Part shown: piece after piece, positions 24,076 to 34,962 of the stretch
Position numbering within the stretch: the first letter of the stretch is position 1
Layout of the letters: each line of letters starts with the position of its first letter
From: Cephalotrichum gorgonifer
Lineage: Eukaryota; Ascomycota; Sordariomycetes; Microascales; Microascaceae
Assembly (NCBI GenBank): GCA_900312665.1
Contig: ONZQ02000010.1
Location: 1,138,278-1,202,277, forward strand
DNA: 64,000 nucleotides
Direction of reading: 5' to 3'
Position numbers and translations under genes: made by a program
Notes under the pieces: model-generated
What the model saw: only the letters and a program-made list of their open reading frames with translations
Told to the model about the DNA's origin: nothing
The model's database searches: none

Positions 24076-25888
24076 ATGACCGCCAGCTACAGCCTCAAAC
24101 ACGAGCAGCTCGGAGAGCTAATCGGCCTAGCGCGGGGATCCGACGTCGTTCAGTTTCGAGGCATCCCGTTTGCCCGGATCCCAGCCCGTTTCAGACAGAG
24201 CAAATCGATCCATCACCTGCCCTCGCAACCTTTCGATGCCAGGCAGCCAGGGTAAGCTGCTATGCGTTTGACGTGACCTGTGCTGAGGCTAACATGGCGT
24301 CGGGGCCGAATAGGCCATACTGCCCGCAGCCCTTTCTGGCATACCCCACGTTCTGGGATGGCCCATTGCCGGAGGGGTTGCCCGTGCTCAAGGCGCCGGA
24401 GCCGGATGAGTTCGAGTGTCTGAACCTCAGCATCACGGCTCCCCTGTCTGGGTTGGGCGACTCGGCGCAACCGGGCCGAGAGAAGGTTCCCGTGCTCGTC
24501 TTCATCCATGGCGGTGCCTTCGTGGGCGGCTCGCAGAGCATCTCCCTGGGCGGCCGGGAAGTCTTCGACGGCACAAACCTGGTTAGGGCCAGCCTAGCAC
24601 GCGACACGGCCGTCGTCGTCGTGACTATCAACTACCGCCTCGGCCCGCTGGGGTTCCTGGCGTCGAAGGAGCTCGAGGAGCTCTCCAGGAGCAACGGCGA
24701 GCCCGTGGGGAACTACGGCCTACATGACCAGGCCCGCGCGCTAGACTGGGTCAGCAGGTTCATCGGCGGCTTCGGCGGCGACCCGGAAAACGTGACCATC
24801 CACGGCACCAGCGCCGGTGGCAGCTCGGTCCATTATCAGGCCATCTTCCCTGACCGTAAATTCCGGCGCGCTATTTTATCGAGCGGCACTCTGATCGGCA
24901 TCGGGCCTAGGACTATGGACGAGCACCAGGCCAAGTTCGAGGCGTACGTTGCCAAATTCCGCAAGTCGACCCTCTCCTCCGCAGAGGCACCCGCTGTCGA
25001 GCTCCTTCAGTCCGTTCCCGTGGACGATTTTGTCTGCCCCCTCACACCCGGGATTTTCAACCCTCTCATCGACGGCGTCTGGATCCCAGGAAGCACCATT
25101 GACAGCACCCAAGTGGATGACTCTCTGGAGATGATGATCGGCGCCTGCGCCTTTGAGGTCAGTCTCCCCCTCTCGTTGCCGAAAAAAGTGAAGTGGGCGT
25201 TTCTGACGATTCTCTTCACAACCAACAGCAAGACCTTGCTGAGTTTCTTCTCACTGATGTCGAGAAGAATAAACCCTTGCCAGATGACGAGATGCTCCAG
25301 GCGGCCAGGGATGTGTTCTCCGCCAACGGCATGCTCTCGGAAGCCCGGTCGTTCCCTCACGGCCACCCGGGTATTGCGGCGGCCTACGGGATCGAGAACG
25401 CACTGGACCAGCCGTCGGCAAATACGGAGGGCTGGGCCGCCCTCATAGCCGACGTCGCGTTCCGCATCGCGCCCGTCTACGTCGCGGCGGCGTCCAAGCG
25501 GCACCGGGCCGGCGGATCCCCCATCCTCGTCTACGAGATCGCCGCCACGAACCCCTTTTCCAAATGGGCCTGGGGCTACCGCAAGGCCAACCACGGAATA
25601 AACGACGCCATGCTATTCGACGTCGCCGGCGACCAGGTGCCCGCTGAGCATCGCGATGAGTGGCGGCCGGCCGCGGCGGCGCTTCAGGACGCCTGGTTGG
25701 ACTTTTGCTACGGTCGGAGGCCGTGGGAGCCGTTCGCCGCCGGCGAAAAGCTCGGTCCCGTGTACAGGTTCGAGAATGGGAGCCGCGGGACGCTGTGCTG
25801 GTCGCTGGAGGAGCTTGTTGGAGAGAAAGTGGCAAAGAGATGGAGAGCGCTTCTCAACGCGTCCAGGGGCGTCGAGAGCGAAGAGTGA
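24076..25888 (+). CDS. Type-B carboxylesterase, apparently intracellular
   Basis: Exons 24076-24251, 24314-25157 and 25229-25888 give 559 residues, with GTAAGC and GTCAGT donors and TAG/CAG acceptors. The alpha/beta-hydrolase features are FRGIPFARIPARF near the N terminus, the oxyanion-hole HGGAFVGGS, INYRLGPLGFL, the nucleophile elbow GTSAG with Ser225, and a C-terminal NHGIND block with the likely catalytic His462. There is no signal peptide, unlike many fungal family members. It should hydrolyse carboxyl esters; the substrate is unknown. It lies next to the sugar porter and between two decayed relatives (14.5 and 26.7 kb), although those belong to different, secreted-type branches judging by their motifs. 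Membership of the sugar cluster is possible but not shown. Confidence 0.9.
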
Positions 25889-26689
25889 GGCAAACACTGG
25901 ATTCTCGGACGCTCCCACGTAAGAGGCTTCCTAGCCACACTCCTTCCAAGTATAGTACCCACCTTACCTTATGTCACCGCCGGTCATGGCTTTGAAACGC
26001 TTGTGTGCTGTAAACCCACAGTTGGAAGTTCAAGATACAACGCACCCCCTATTCGTTTGTAACCAATTGTCGATAATCGAACCGCGAGATTGAGGTCTCG
26101 GCATCACGCCTATATAGTTCCTATTGAGGAACCATTAAAACTGAACCTTTTCCGAGTGCTGTTTAGTCTCTGCGCGTGCAATGATAGTTCGCTGGGCAAT
26201 CTCCTTGATCTGGGAATGTGAAGGAGGGAGGCCAACAGCCTCCTAGTCCAATCACCTTATCCATTGCATCGTGTAGTCTTCCTGGGCCGTGGGAAAGCTT
26301 CTATAGGTTTTTGAAAACATCTATTGCAGCGTTAGATCTAAATAGAGTCTCCGATAAACTTTATTCCTCCTCAACAATGCGGATTGAATGGCGGTTTAAA
26401 TCTATCGAAGAGCTTCGGGAAGCTCTTTTCAGTGTGAAAATTTGTCTAGACGGCCAATTACAGGCTGTGTCCACCAACATCATTGCACCGCAATGTAATG
26501 CAGGCAGATCGGTTAGGGGTCCTTGGTAACGGAGCATACCTTCAATAGAGCAGGCATTAGAAAGGCAGGATCAAGACGCCTAGTATTTACTCTAGGGCTA
26601 ATTTTGTCGCAAAAATAACCTATTCTACATACCTTTGGGGCCCGGGGTAAAGAAGACGGTCTTTCTGCTCTCACGCGCCCCCGGGTTAC
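25889..26689. other. Intergenic spacer, no supported gene
   Basis: AT-richer DNA with no domain-bearing frame. The 103-codon plus-strand frame at 26218-26529 has no recognisable content. Confidence 0.55.
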
Positions 26690-27520
26690 GACGACATCTT
26701 AGGCCTGTTTGAGATCGTACGCGTCCGAGAAGACGGAGCACCTCGAGCCCACTACCTGCGGGTCGATCATCGTGAAGGAATCTCAGGGCGCCCTAGCCTC
26801 CGAGATCCGCGAGCGACAGAGCCATGCTTCCGTATCCGGCCCAGCCGGGCCCAGCCGTGGGGTTTCTAGCAAAATGATGCCCCATGCCGTCTGCATCTTA
26901 AGGCTGAGCTGTTAGTTGGCGGCCGTCGACTGCGTCTGAGACCCGAAAAAACAAAGTCCACATCGCTGCCGTGCCCTGCCAAGCTGCCATCGGGGAGGGG
27001 AGGCGTTGAAGACGTAGCGCCAAATCGCTGTACCAGAGGATGATCAGTCCATTGCTCGCCATATTCTCCCTTGCTGTAAGGCCGGACGAAGGGAATTGGA
27101 AAAAAAAAGAGGGGGGGGGGAGGTGGGAAGGGAAGCCCGCGCTAACTTACGTATGTCAAGGCCTGAAATCATGTTGCTGTCGTAGGTGGCTGTGCAAGCA
27201 GATTGGAAGTCAGAAATGCAGCAGCTCCGAGGCGTCTGAGGCATTTTGGATCTGCCAACTCGTGCCCTCCTGAAATGTGCCCCCAATGACGATGGGCACT
27301 CTTGCCGTGCGCCCAGCACGCCTGGCTGCGTCCGAGTCGGCTACGCTTGACTTGCCGTTGTCATCGACGGGCGGGAAGAGCAGGTTGACGCTCTGCACGA
27401 CTGACTTGATCTTGGCGGCCCGTCTGGGAAGTTACGCAGGCAATCGCGCTTTCAGTGGTGCAGTTGAGAGCGCAGACCAGCATCATGAATGGCGCCTCGC
27501 CCGGCTTGTTGCCCGTACCG
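26690..27520 (-). pseudogene. Decayed type-B carboxylesterase, C-terminal half
   Basis: Pieces of one protein follow each other in changing frames on the minus strand. They are LNCTTESAIACV; then KIKSVVQSVNLLFPPVDDN and GRTARVPIVIGGTFQEG (the VPxxIGxxxxEG block of secreted fungal esterases); then IWRYVFNASPP (the WRYxFNA block); then LQTAWG and a stretch resembling AGPGW; finally IDPQVVGSRCSVFSDAYDL, a typical C-terminal end. Frame changes occur near 27420, 27225 and 26960, and stops interrupt it, so it is not functional. The half with the nucleophile is missing. Upstream of it lies the dispersed repeat copy B (27540-27650), which may mark the breakpoint. Confidence 0.68.
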
Positions 27521-27539
27521 AGTCACCGTCGCCGAGTAG

Positions 27540-27650
27540 TTTTATTGCCTTTTGGAATTTCGACATTGCTTTTTTTTTTAGGGGGGGGGGGTTTCACTTC
27601 CGTTTACATACTCATATACTCACACACTTACACGTTTTACATGCTCACAC
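27540..27650. repeat. Dispersed repeat, copy B
   Basis: Homologous to 8473-8580, with the same 28-base exact core at 27618-27645. Here the middle is expanded by a T9 and a G11 run. It abuts the truncated 5' side of the decayed carboxylesterase. Confidence 0.6.
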
Positions 27651-27744
27651 GTACTAACACTCGAATTAACACGGACCATCATCCCAAAGATAATTTTGTC
27701 CCTACCAAAAGGACTGATATTCTCAACTCCAAACTCTAATGAGC

Positions 27745-27863
27745 ACATACGACCATAGCTCGTGGAGAACTGAGGGTCCCGTCCGCTCCCCTATACATAA
27801 ACCACGAAGCGCTAGACTAGTAGTTGGGTCGGTGACGACCAGCGAATCCCTGGTGTTGTATGT
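27745..27863 (+). rRNA. 5S ribosomal RNA gene
   Basis: The start ACATACGACCATAG and the end GTGTTGTATGT pair with each other as helix I of 5S rRNA. CCCGTCCGCTC is the conserved loop/helix III block. TAGTAGTTGGGTCGGTGAC is the box-C internal promoter region, and CCAGCGAATCCCTGG is the 3' helix. Inside, TCGTGG pairs with CCACGA (helix II) and GGTCG with CGACC (helix V), so the fold is intact. Length is about 119 nt. A T7 run follows directly, as expected for an RNA polymerase III terminator. Single dispersed 5S genes are the rule in Pezizomycotina. Matching is to the fungal 5S consensus from memory. Confidence 0.93.
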
Positions 27864-28603
27864 TTTTTTGTATGTTTTTTCCCAAATTGTTTTGGGCTAA
27901 TACGTGGCTCGGGCTTTTGTTTAGTTAGTCCCGGTGCACGGCGAATGGGCCCGATAGGCCCCGAGTGGCGGCTCGGAGGGGCTCGGCCCGGAAGCTCGGC
28001 AACCCGTGCTCGCGTCCGGTTCCTTGCAGTAAAGGCCTAATAGGCCCCCGTTCTTTCACCTTAAGGAATCAGTGAATACCTCTCTTTATCTAGTATAGGG
28101 TTTATATAGAGTAGAGAAATATTACATGGTATATTATGCGAATGTGAAGTCGAGTGTGTTAAGTGTAGAAGGGTGTTTGAAGGTGTTTGGAATGTACGTG
28201 CGCCACTTATCCTCTTGATCGAGATCGTCCTTCATCACTTGTCACTTGTAGAAGAAAAGGGGACCTGACCGCTCCTCCCCAGCGCAGGTCATTCGACTTG
28301 TAGTCCGTAGTCGGAGGGCGGCGAGCAATCCATCCGTTTGTCTCAGCCACTCCTGAGAGCTGGTTACACGGCAGATCAGTGAGGGGAGCCAAGCCAGCCC
28401 GCCCATGCACCGTGCTTGCTTCCTGTCAAGACAAGCTCCCCCCAAGTCTCCCGACGCATATAAAACTTGCATTACCTGCCCACTGGCCTTCGATTTCTTC
28501 GGCCTCTGTCAACACCCGGAGTGACTCGTCCATAAGCCCTTCTGGCCAACAACAAAGTCGTCGAACTGAGATCTCGCATTCAGCAGGGCATGGCTTCATC
28601 GTC
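27864..28603. other. Spacer between 5S gene and kinase-like gene
   Basis: It begins with the T-rich terminator of the 5S gene. A GC-rich segment at about 27920-28060 contains repeated GGCCCGATAGGCCCC- and GCCTAATAGGCCCC-like motifs, then an AT-rich stretch near 28080-28140. A transposon or LTR remnant is possible but no ends are visible. The last 100 bases are the likely kinase promoter. Confidence 0.45.
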
Positions 28604-29721
28604 ATGGCTGATAATCTAGCCCAAGCTGACTTGGACGTACCAAAGACTGAAGTGGCGCCCAAGGAAAACATCCCGGCAGCGGGCGAGCGAGAGCCTGGTG
28701 AGATCAGACATACACACCCCACTACCGTCATGAGTTTCTCGTCGCTCCCGTACTGATACTTTGACCAAAAGAGCCCCAGGCCATGGAATCCGGTGGGAAA
28801 GACGGAGAGAGTGATAACGCTTCTAACAGCAACATCGCTGACGCGAAGTGGGCGCGTGAGCTTGACCGCCGAGCCTCCGAGGATGGACTCCCACCCAAGG
28901 AGCTCAAAGCGGGCTCAGGTCTCCAGATCATCGAACAGAGCGAACAGTGGGTCGAGAAAGGCTACGACTTCGTCTTCGACCAGACCAAGATCATCATTCG
29001 GCAGGGCGACTCCGTCATTATGGCCACCACGGACAAGAGGGGGTCAGAACTGAAGGGGCTGGACTTGGAGCCCCTGGAGCGCATCCCCATCCCCCCGGAG
29101 CACTTCTGCCCCGAGTTCAAGGCGGGCCTCACCCGGGCTCCGACGCCTCTCGCGGAGGAAATATACGTCAAGAAGCCCAGGCTCTTCTACTGGCATCCGG
29201 GAGACGACGGCTCGAGCGCGGCCCTCATCCTCCAGGAGGCCGACGTCTGCGAGATACTTAATCAGCACCCGCACCCCAACATCGCACAGTACCACGGCTG
29301 CCTCGTCAAAGACGGAAGGATCACCGGTCTCTGCCTGACGAACTACAAGCTCAGCCTGAAGGACGCACTCGTGGCGAAGGAGGACGTCATTGACGAGGCG
29401 AAGAAGCAGGCCTACGCCGCGGCTATCGAGGACGGCATCTACCACCTCCACGGGCTCAGACTCGCGCACAACGACATCAACCCGTCCAACGTCATATTCA
29501 ACGAAGGGACGGGGAACCCAGTCATCATCGACTTTGACTCGTGCAGGCCGATCGGGGAGAAGCTGGGGGAGAAGGCGGGGACGTTCGAGTGGGAGCTGGA
29601 GGAGGCGGAGCTCTCCGAGCCCGAAAACGACTTTTACGGATCTTCCTCAATCCGGGAAGTATTCTTGCAGCTTGGCCCGGAGAACAAATCAAATGATTGT
29701 CAATTTTCTTTCAAGGCCTGA
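28604..29721 (+). CDS. Compact protein kinase-like protein
   Basis: Exons 28604-28697 and 28772-29721 give 347 residues. The intron has a GTGAGA donor and AAAAG acceptor; a second ATG at 28783 is the alternative start. After about 110 variable residues come kinase landmarks in order: EIYVKKP (candidate VAIK lysine), EADVCEILNQHPHPNIAQYHG (candidate helix-C glutamate), a hinge at CLTNYKLSLKDAL, the catalytic loop LAHNDINPSNVIF (HND in place of HRD, with the conserved Asp and Asn), and VIIDFDSCRPIG (DFD in place of DFG). GTFEWELEEAELSEPENDFYG follows and the chain ends about 25 residues later, so the C-lobe is short. Relatives of this size are common in filamentous fungi. Activity is plausible, substrates unknown. 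It lies 600 bases upstream of the NACHT gene on the same strand. Confidence 0.85.
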
Positions 29722-30318
29722 GCGGAGAGCAGTCGCTCACTGTAAATTCTTACTGATCCACGGCTTACCGCCGTAGGCTACTGCTGTAGAAGCCATGGAA
29801 GGCGCGGAATCGATGAGGGAGTGCCCGTGCAGCGCGATGCCTACGAGTAAGTCTTTTAGTCAAACTTCCGCGCTGACTTTTTCCTATTTTAGCAGAAGTG
29901 TTTTAGTCATACGTCGGCTCGGGCCGCATCCGCTAAACGCTTTATTATCGCGCCGTATCAGAAAGCCGCCGTTTTTCAAGACGGCTGCATACAGATTCAC
30001 CCAGAGCTTGCATAGCGTCGCAAATACGGACTCACTCAGACCCCCTTTTGGATGTCCGTAACACAGCCTGGTCATATTGGTTGATGTAGACACCACAGAG
30101 CGGGGTAGGAGATTGCGTTGTGTTACAAGAACAGGCTCGACCTAGTTCAGCTGCAACCAATAGCCACCTCCCGCCTCCTGCATTCCTCTTCCATCTCCCG
30201 CATTCCTCTTCCATGATCTCGTAGTTGAATTGTGATACGAATCATTATCTGCAATCCGTGTTCTGAATTTACTGCTGTAACCATACCTGTAGTGCCCGAT
30301 CTTTCTTAGACCAGCCGG
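29722..30318. other. Spacer between kinase-like and NACHT genes
   Basis: No supported gene. It contains the 3' flank of the kinase-like gene and the presumed promoter of the NACHT gene, with a direct repeat of CATTCCTCTTCCATCTCCCG near 30180-30210. Confidence 0.55.
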
Positions 30319-33300
30319 ATGTCACGGAACGCAACAACCGCCCCCACTACGGGATCTCTCTCCATATCTTCCATCTCTCCCGCCCTCGCCTCAAGAAGCC
30401 GGGAACCCCCGTCGCCTGCCGAGCAGAAAAAGGAGAAATGCTACCGAGTCGAGGAGATACCGATCAAAACGACAAGAGACGAGCTCGTGGACCAGCTGGC
30501 CAGGTGCCTTCCCGGCCCTGATACGCAAGACGCGGCTAGCCTTCGACTGACCCTTGCCCGCTCGTCGGCCGAATATTACACAGCAACTCTGGTATCGTCA
30601 GAGCGCCCGGTGGGATTGAAATACCCCATCGACTCCACGTTCATTGGTATTACTCCTCTGTTTGACGCAGACGATGCTGCTGTAGAGTACGCCACATTCC
30701 TGCCCCCTCCCACGATGGAGGTTGAGACTAATCGAGGCTAGCATCATCGCCGTTCACGGTCTCGGGAGCCACGCCATTGGTGGGTTCAAGGCCAAGGACA
30801 GCAACAATGTCTGGATACGCGACTTCCTGCCTCGGGGCGTGCCCGCTGCTCGCGTTCTGACCTACGGATCTGATACCGCAATTACGGAGAAGGACACCAA
30901 ATATTCAATCAAGGACTTGGCCAGGGACTTTCTAGACTCGTGCAAGGCTTTTCGAGAAGACACACAGGTGACGCGCACATCGTCCTTGGGAAAAGCGTTC
31001 AGCTGCTGACATCCCCCCTTTTTAGACAAGCCAAAGGCCTATAATCTTTATCGGCCATAGCCTGGGTGGCCTTGTCATCAAGGAGGTAAGCACACCCTTT
31101 CGTTCGCATTCAGCGCGGCCAACTACTAAACTACCGCAACAGGCCCTTTCAATGTCTCTCAAAAACGACGGAGACCCTCAGAGCAGCGACTTCTTCAAGT
31201 CCTCGTACGCGTTGGTGTTCTTCGGCGTCCCCAACCTTGGGCTAAGGATGGGGAAGCTGAGCCAGATCATAGCCGGGCAGCCGAACGCGCGGCTGGTCAA
31301 AGATCTGGAGCTGGACGCCGAGTCGGAACCAACGCCGTACCTGACGGCGCTGAAGGACGAGTTCATCCACTGTTGCAGGAATCAGAAGCCGCCATTCAGG
31401 GTCGTCTCATACTACGAGCAAAAGAGGACGCCTACTCTCAAGGTCGGCCTGCGTCCCCCTCTTGACAAGCCAGAGCGAGAAGAACCTAATATTTCCGCAG
31501 AAGGAGAGAGACGGTACGATATCGAGAGGCGGAGACGCCTGTTTCATGGTGACGCAGGAGTCAGCCTGTCGGATTGGGCTCGAAGACAACGAGCATGAAA
31601 AGCAGCCGCTGCCGGCCGACCATTTGGGCCTGGTGAAGTTCCCTGCCTTCAGGGACAACAGTTACGTTAGGGTGCAGAACAGATTGCGTACTCTCGTTAA
31701 AGAGGCCCCGACCATTGTTCAGGGTCGATTCTCATCTATTAGTGGTATGTAATACCAGTAGCAAAATCTTCGCTGGTCAGCAAATTTAATAGTTTTTCTT
31801 TTCGCCTAGAGCTCTCCAGAGAGGAAAAGCGTCATTGGGATGATCTCAACGTACCTGATTTTAAAGCCTTCAAAGAGAACACGGAGAAGCTGGCAAGGCC
31901 GGCCAAGGGTACCCTTCAATGGCTAGTCTCGGACCAGCCGTCCGAGCTCCCCCCCGGTTCCGACAGCCTCCGGAAAGAGGACTTTGTCGCCTGGCGAGAC
32001 TCGAGCAAGCCGGGCCCGCTTCTGGTGACCGGACCTCCCGGGCAGGGAAAGTCGGTGCTGTCGAACTTCGTGGTGGACAACCTCCTCCACCAGGCTGCTG
32101 GGAAATCCTGTGGCAACAAGGTGATCTACTATTTCTGCAATATCAAGAATGACGAGAGCTCACGAACCGCGTCGGCGATTCTGCGGGCCCTCATCGTGCA
32201 GCTCTGCGAGGACAGGCGGCTGTTTCAAACGCTTCCCAACCGGTTCCAGGACGGGAGAACTTCGTCGAATTTCCATTCGGCTCAACTTGATGAGCTCTGG
32301 AGAACGTTCCATGATCTAGTCAAGAGGAGCCCATATCCCTGGATCTATTGCGTCATCGACGGGCTGGACGTGTACGAGATGGGGATGCGGGATATCTTGA
32401 GCCAGTTGAAGCGCTTGATGGACGATGCGCAGTGCCGGTTCAAGCTGTTCTGTACCAGCAGGCCGACCCGCATCGTGGAGGATTTCTCGCTCTCCCCCAG
32501 GCGGACTCTTCGTTCGCCGAAAAAAGACCTGGAATACTTTGCTGAGGAGCAGTTGCAGACTTTTCCTCCGACCTTGAATAAAGACATCCGCGAGGCAGTC
32601 ATCCAGCGATCGGGCGGAACTTTCCTCTGGATAAACATTGTCCTACGGAACCTCTCGAGCCTAGAGTTTCTCACAAAGGAGAATGCTGAAAGGGCGATCA
32701 AGGAGACCCCGATGGAGCTTGGTGAGTTATACAAAGGGCTCATCCAGGACGCTTTCGAAGTCCCGGAGAAGGCCGCTATTCTTGCTTGGATAGCCTACGC
32801 GAAAAGACCGCTTCGTCTCAGCCAACTAGAAACTGCAACTGCTGTTACAGGGGGCGACGGTCCTACGAGTTGGGCAGAGTGCTGCCGCAGAAGGCCCTCT
32901 CTAGACCGCAACGCTATTCGAAAACATCTCGGAACATTAGTCGACGTTATCAACGACCATCTCTACCTAATTCACCAGTCGTTACGGGACTTTCTGACTA
33001 CTGATCCTAGTATCCGGCACCAACAAGGAGTCAAGCTCGGTGTACCACGACCCGAACTAGCACTTGGAAAGGCGTGTATAGCCTTCTTATCTTTTGAAGA
33101 CTTTGATGCCACGCCTGAAGATGGACACGCGGCAGGGAAACTAGCACGTGACGCCTTTGCCCGCTACGCGAGACTTTTCTGGTATGAGCATGTCGACAGA
33201 GCCGAAGATGCTCTGGAAGATGAGGGGAAGCTGCGACGCATTCTCCAAGGTCCGAACAGACGACTCTGGTTGGATCATACATCATCACTCTGCGATATCG

Positions 33301-34758
33301 CTATACGCTTCGACATCGGTTGGCTAGCCAGACTGTTACTAGATCAGATGTCTACTAGTCTTTCAGAGACATTCCAGGATGATTGCCTGACTAGAGCTGC
33401 AGGTTCATACGGGAGCAGGGCTCTTAAGGAGCTGTTAAACCATGATACGATGCGAAGGATCAGAGTGACAGACGAGGTGGTCCAGGAAGCAGCAAGGAAT
33501 TGGGCCAGTGGTAAGGAGATGATGGAGCTGCTACTGGAGAAGAGAGGTGATGAGGTCGAGATCACGAACGAGGTAGTCAAGGAAGCAGCAATGAATGGTC
33601 TCTGGAATAAAGAGATCATAGAGCTGCTACTGGAGAAGCGAGGTGATGACTTTAGGATCACAAATGAGGTGGTTGAGGCAGCAGCATGGAATCAGAATAC
33701 AGAGGTGATGGAGATGCTACTGGAGAAGCGAGGTAATGACTTTAAGATCACAAATAAGGTGGTTGAGGTAGCAGCACAGACTGGGAGTATGGAGATGATG
33801 GAGCTGCTGCTGGAGAAGCGAGGTGATGACTTTAAGATCACAAATAAGGTGGTTGAGGCAGCAGCACAGAATGAGAGTATGGAAATGGTGAAGCTTCTGC
33901 TGGAGAAGCGAGGTGATGACTTCAAGATCACAAATGAGGTGGTTGAGGCAGCAGTATGGAATCAGAATACAGAGGTGATNNNNNNNNNNNNNNNNNNNNA
34001 ATAAGGTGGTTGAGGCAGCAGCACAGAATGAGAGTATGGAAATGGTGAAGCTTCTGCTGGAGAAGCGAGGTGATGACTTCAAGATCACAAATGAGGTGGT
34101 TGAGGCAGCAGTATGGAATCAGAATACAGAGGTGATGGAGCTGCTACTGAAGAAGCGAGGTGATTACTTTAAGATCACAAATAAGGTGGTTGAGGCAGCA
34201 GCACAGACTGGGAGTATGGAGATGATGGAGCTGCTGCTGGAGAAGCGAGGTGATTACTTTAAGATCACAAGTGATGTGGTTGAGGCAGCAGCAGAGAATA
34301 GGAACAAGAAGGTGATGGAGCTGCTACTAGAGAAGCGAGGTGATGAGATTGAGATTACAAATGAGGTAGTTGAGGAAGCAGCATGGAATCAGAATACAGA
34401 GGTGATGGAGCTGCTGCTAGAGAAACGAGGTGATGAGATTGAGATTACAAGTGAGGTGGTTGAGGTAGCAGCAAGGAATGAGAGTATGGAGATGATGGAG
34501 CTGTTGCTGAAGAAGCGAGGTGATGAGTTTAAGATCACAAGTGAGGTGGTTGAGGCAGCAGCAGAGAATAGGAACAAGAAGGTGATGGAGCTGCTACTAG
34601 AGAAGCGAGGTGATGAGATTGAGATTACAAGTGAGGCGGTTGAGATAGCAGCAAGGAATAGGAGTGAGGAGGTGTTGGAGCTGCTGCTGGAGAAGCGAGA
34701 TAGTGAGGTGAGGTTGTCAAGGCTGCGGCAGGGAAAGAGAAAACGAGATCAGTGGTAG
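30319..34758 (+). CDS. NLR-like protein: alpha/beta-hydrolase, NACHT and 30-residue helical repeats
   Basis: Six exons: 30319-30681, 30737-30967, 31026-31085, 31143-31442, 31501-31744 and 31810-34758. With the duplicated gap flank collapsed (157 bases removed) they encode 1329 residues. Residues 1-50 are disordered. About 125-390 form a SesB/PGAP1-like hydrolase (AVHGLG, nucleophile in GHSLGG at Ser210, FFGVPNLG, a candidate catalytic His in ADHLGLVKF). The NACHT domain starts before P-loop GPPGQGKS (474-481) and has Walker B CVIDGLDVY and sensor FCTSRP, followed by a winged-helix region. From about 937 to the end are tandem repeats. Such proteins act in fungal self/non-self or microbe sensing: repeats bind a ligand, NACHT oligomerises, the N-terminal effector fires. 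That role is inferred from family. Confidence 0.88.
33420..34740 (+). repeat. Array of about 14 near-identical 90-bp (30-residue) repeats
   Basis: Inside the last exon the unit ITNEVVEAAAWNQNTEVMEL, followed by LLEKRGDDFK, recurs every 90 bases. The first two copies are divergent or 33 residues long and the last copy decays into a basic tail. Central units differ mainly just after the AAA (W, Q, E or R), in the following loop (NQNTEV, TGSMEM, NESMEM, NRNKKV) and at the DDFK/DYFK/DEIE position. Units with the same variant reappear in mixed order, as expected from unequal exchange between copies. The pattern is two helices per unit, ankyrin-like but without the TPLH signature. Confidence 0.9.
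33980..33999. other. N20 gap flanked by identical 137-bp sequence
   Basis: Bases 33843-33979 just before the gap are identical to 34000-34136 just after it. Removing one copy plus the N run deletes 157 bases and moves the downstream frame into register with the upstream one. The gap therefore most likely represents two contig ends that overlap and were not merged. Confidence 0.85.
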
Positions 34759-34962
34759 AAACGGAGCTGCTGCTGGAGAAACGACGAGAGAATGTCATCG
34801 TATTGTTGAGTGCGTCAACATGACTTGCTGCGGAGGAGGAGATCTTCAAGACCTACAATCATGAGACTATTTCTGTTCAGATCACTGAACCTTGGTCCCC
34901 TTCTGGGCGTCCGGAATCCTGTATCTTTGCGGGAACTGACCCGACATCAAGGTCTTGGAAGG

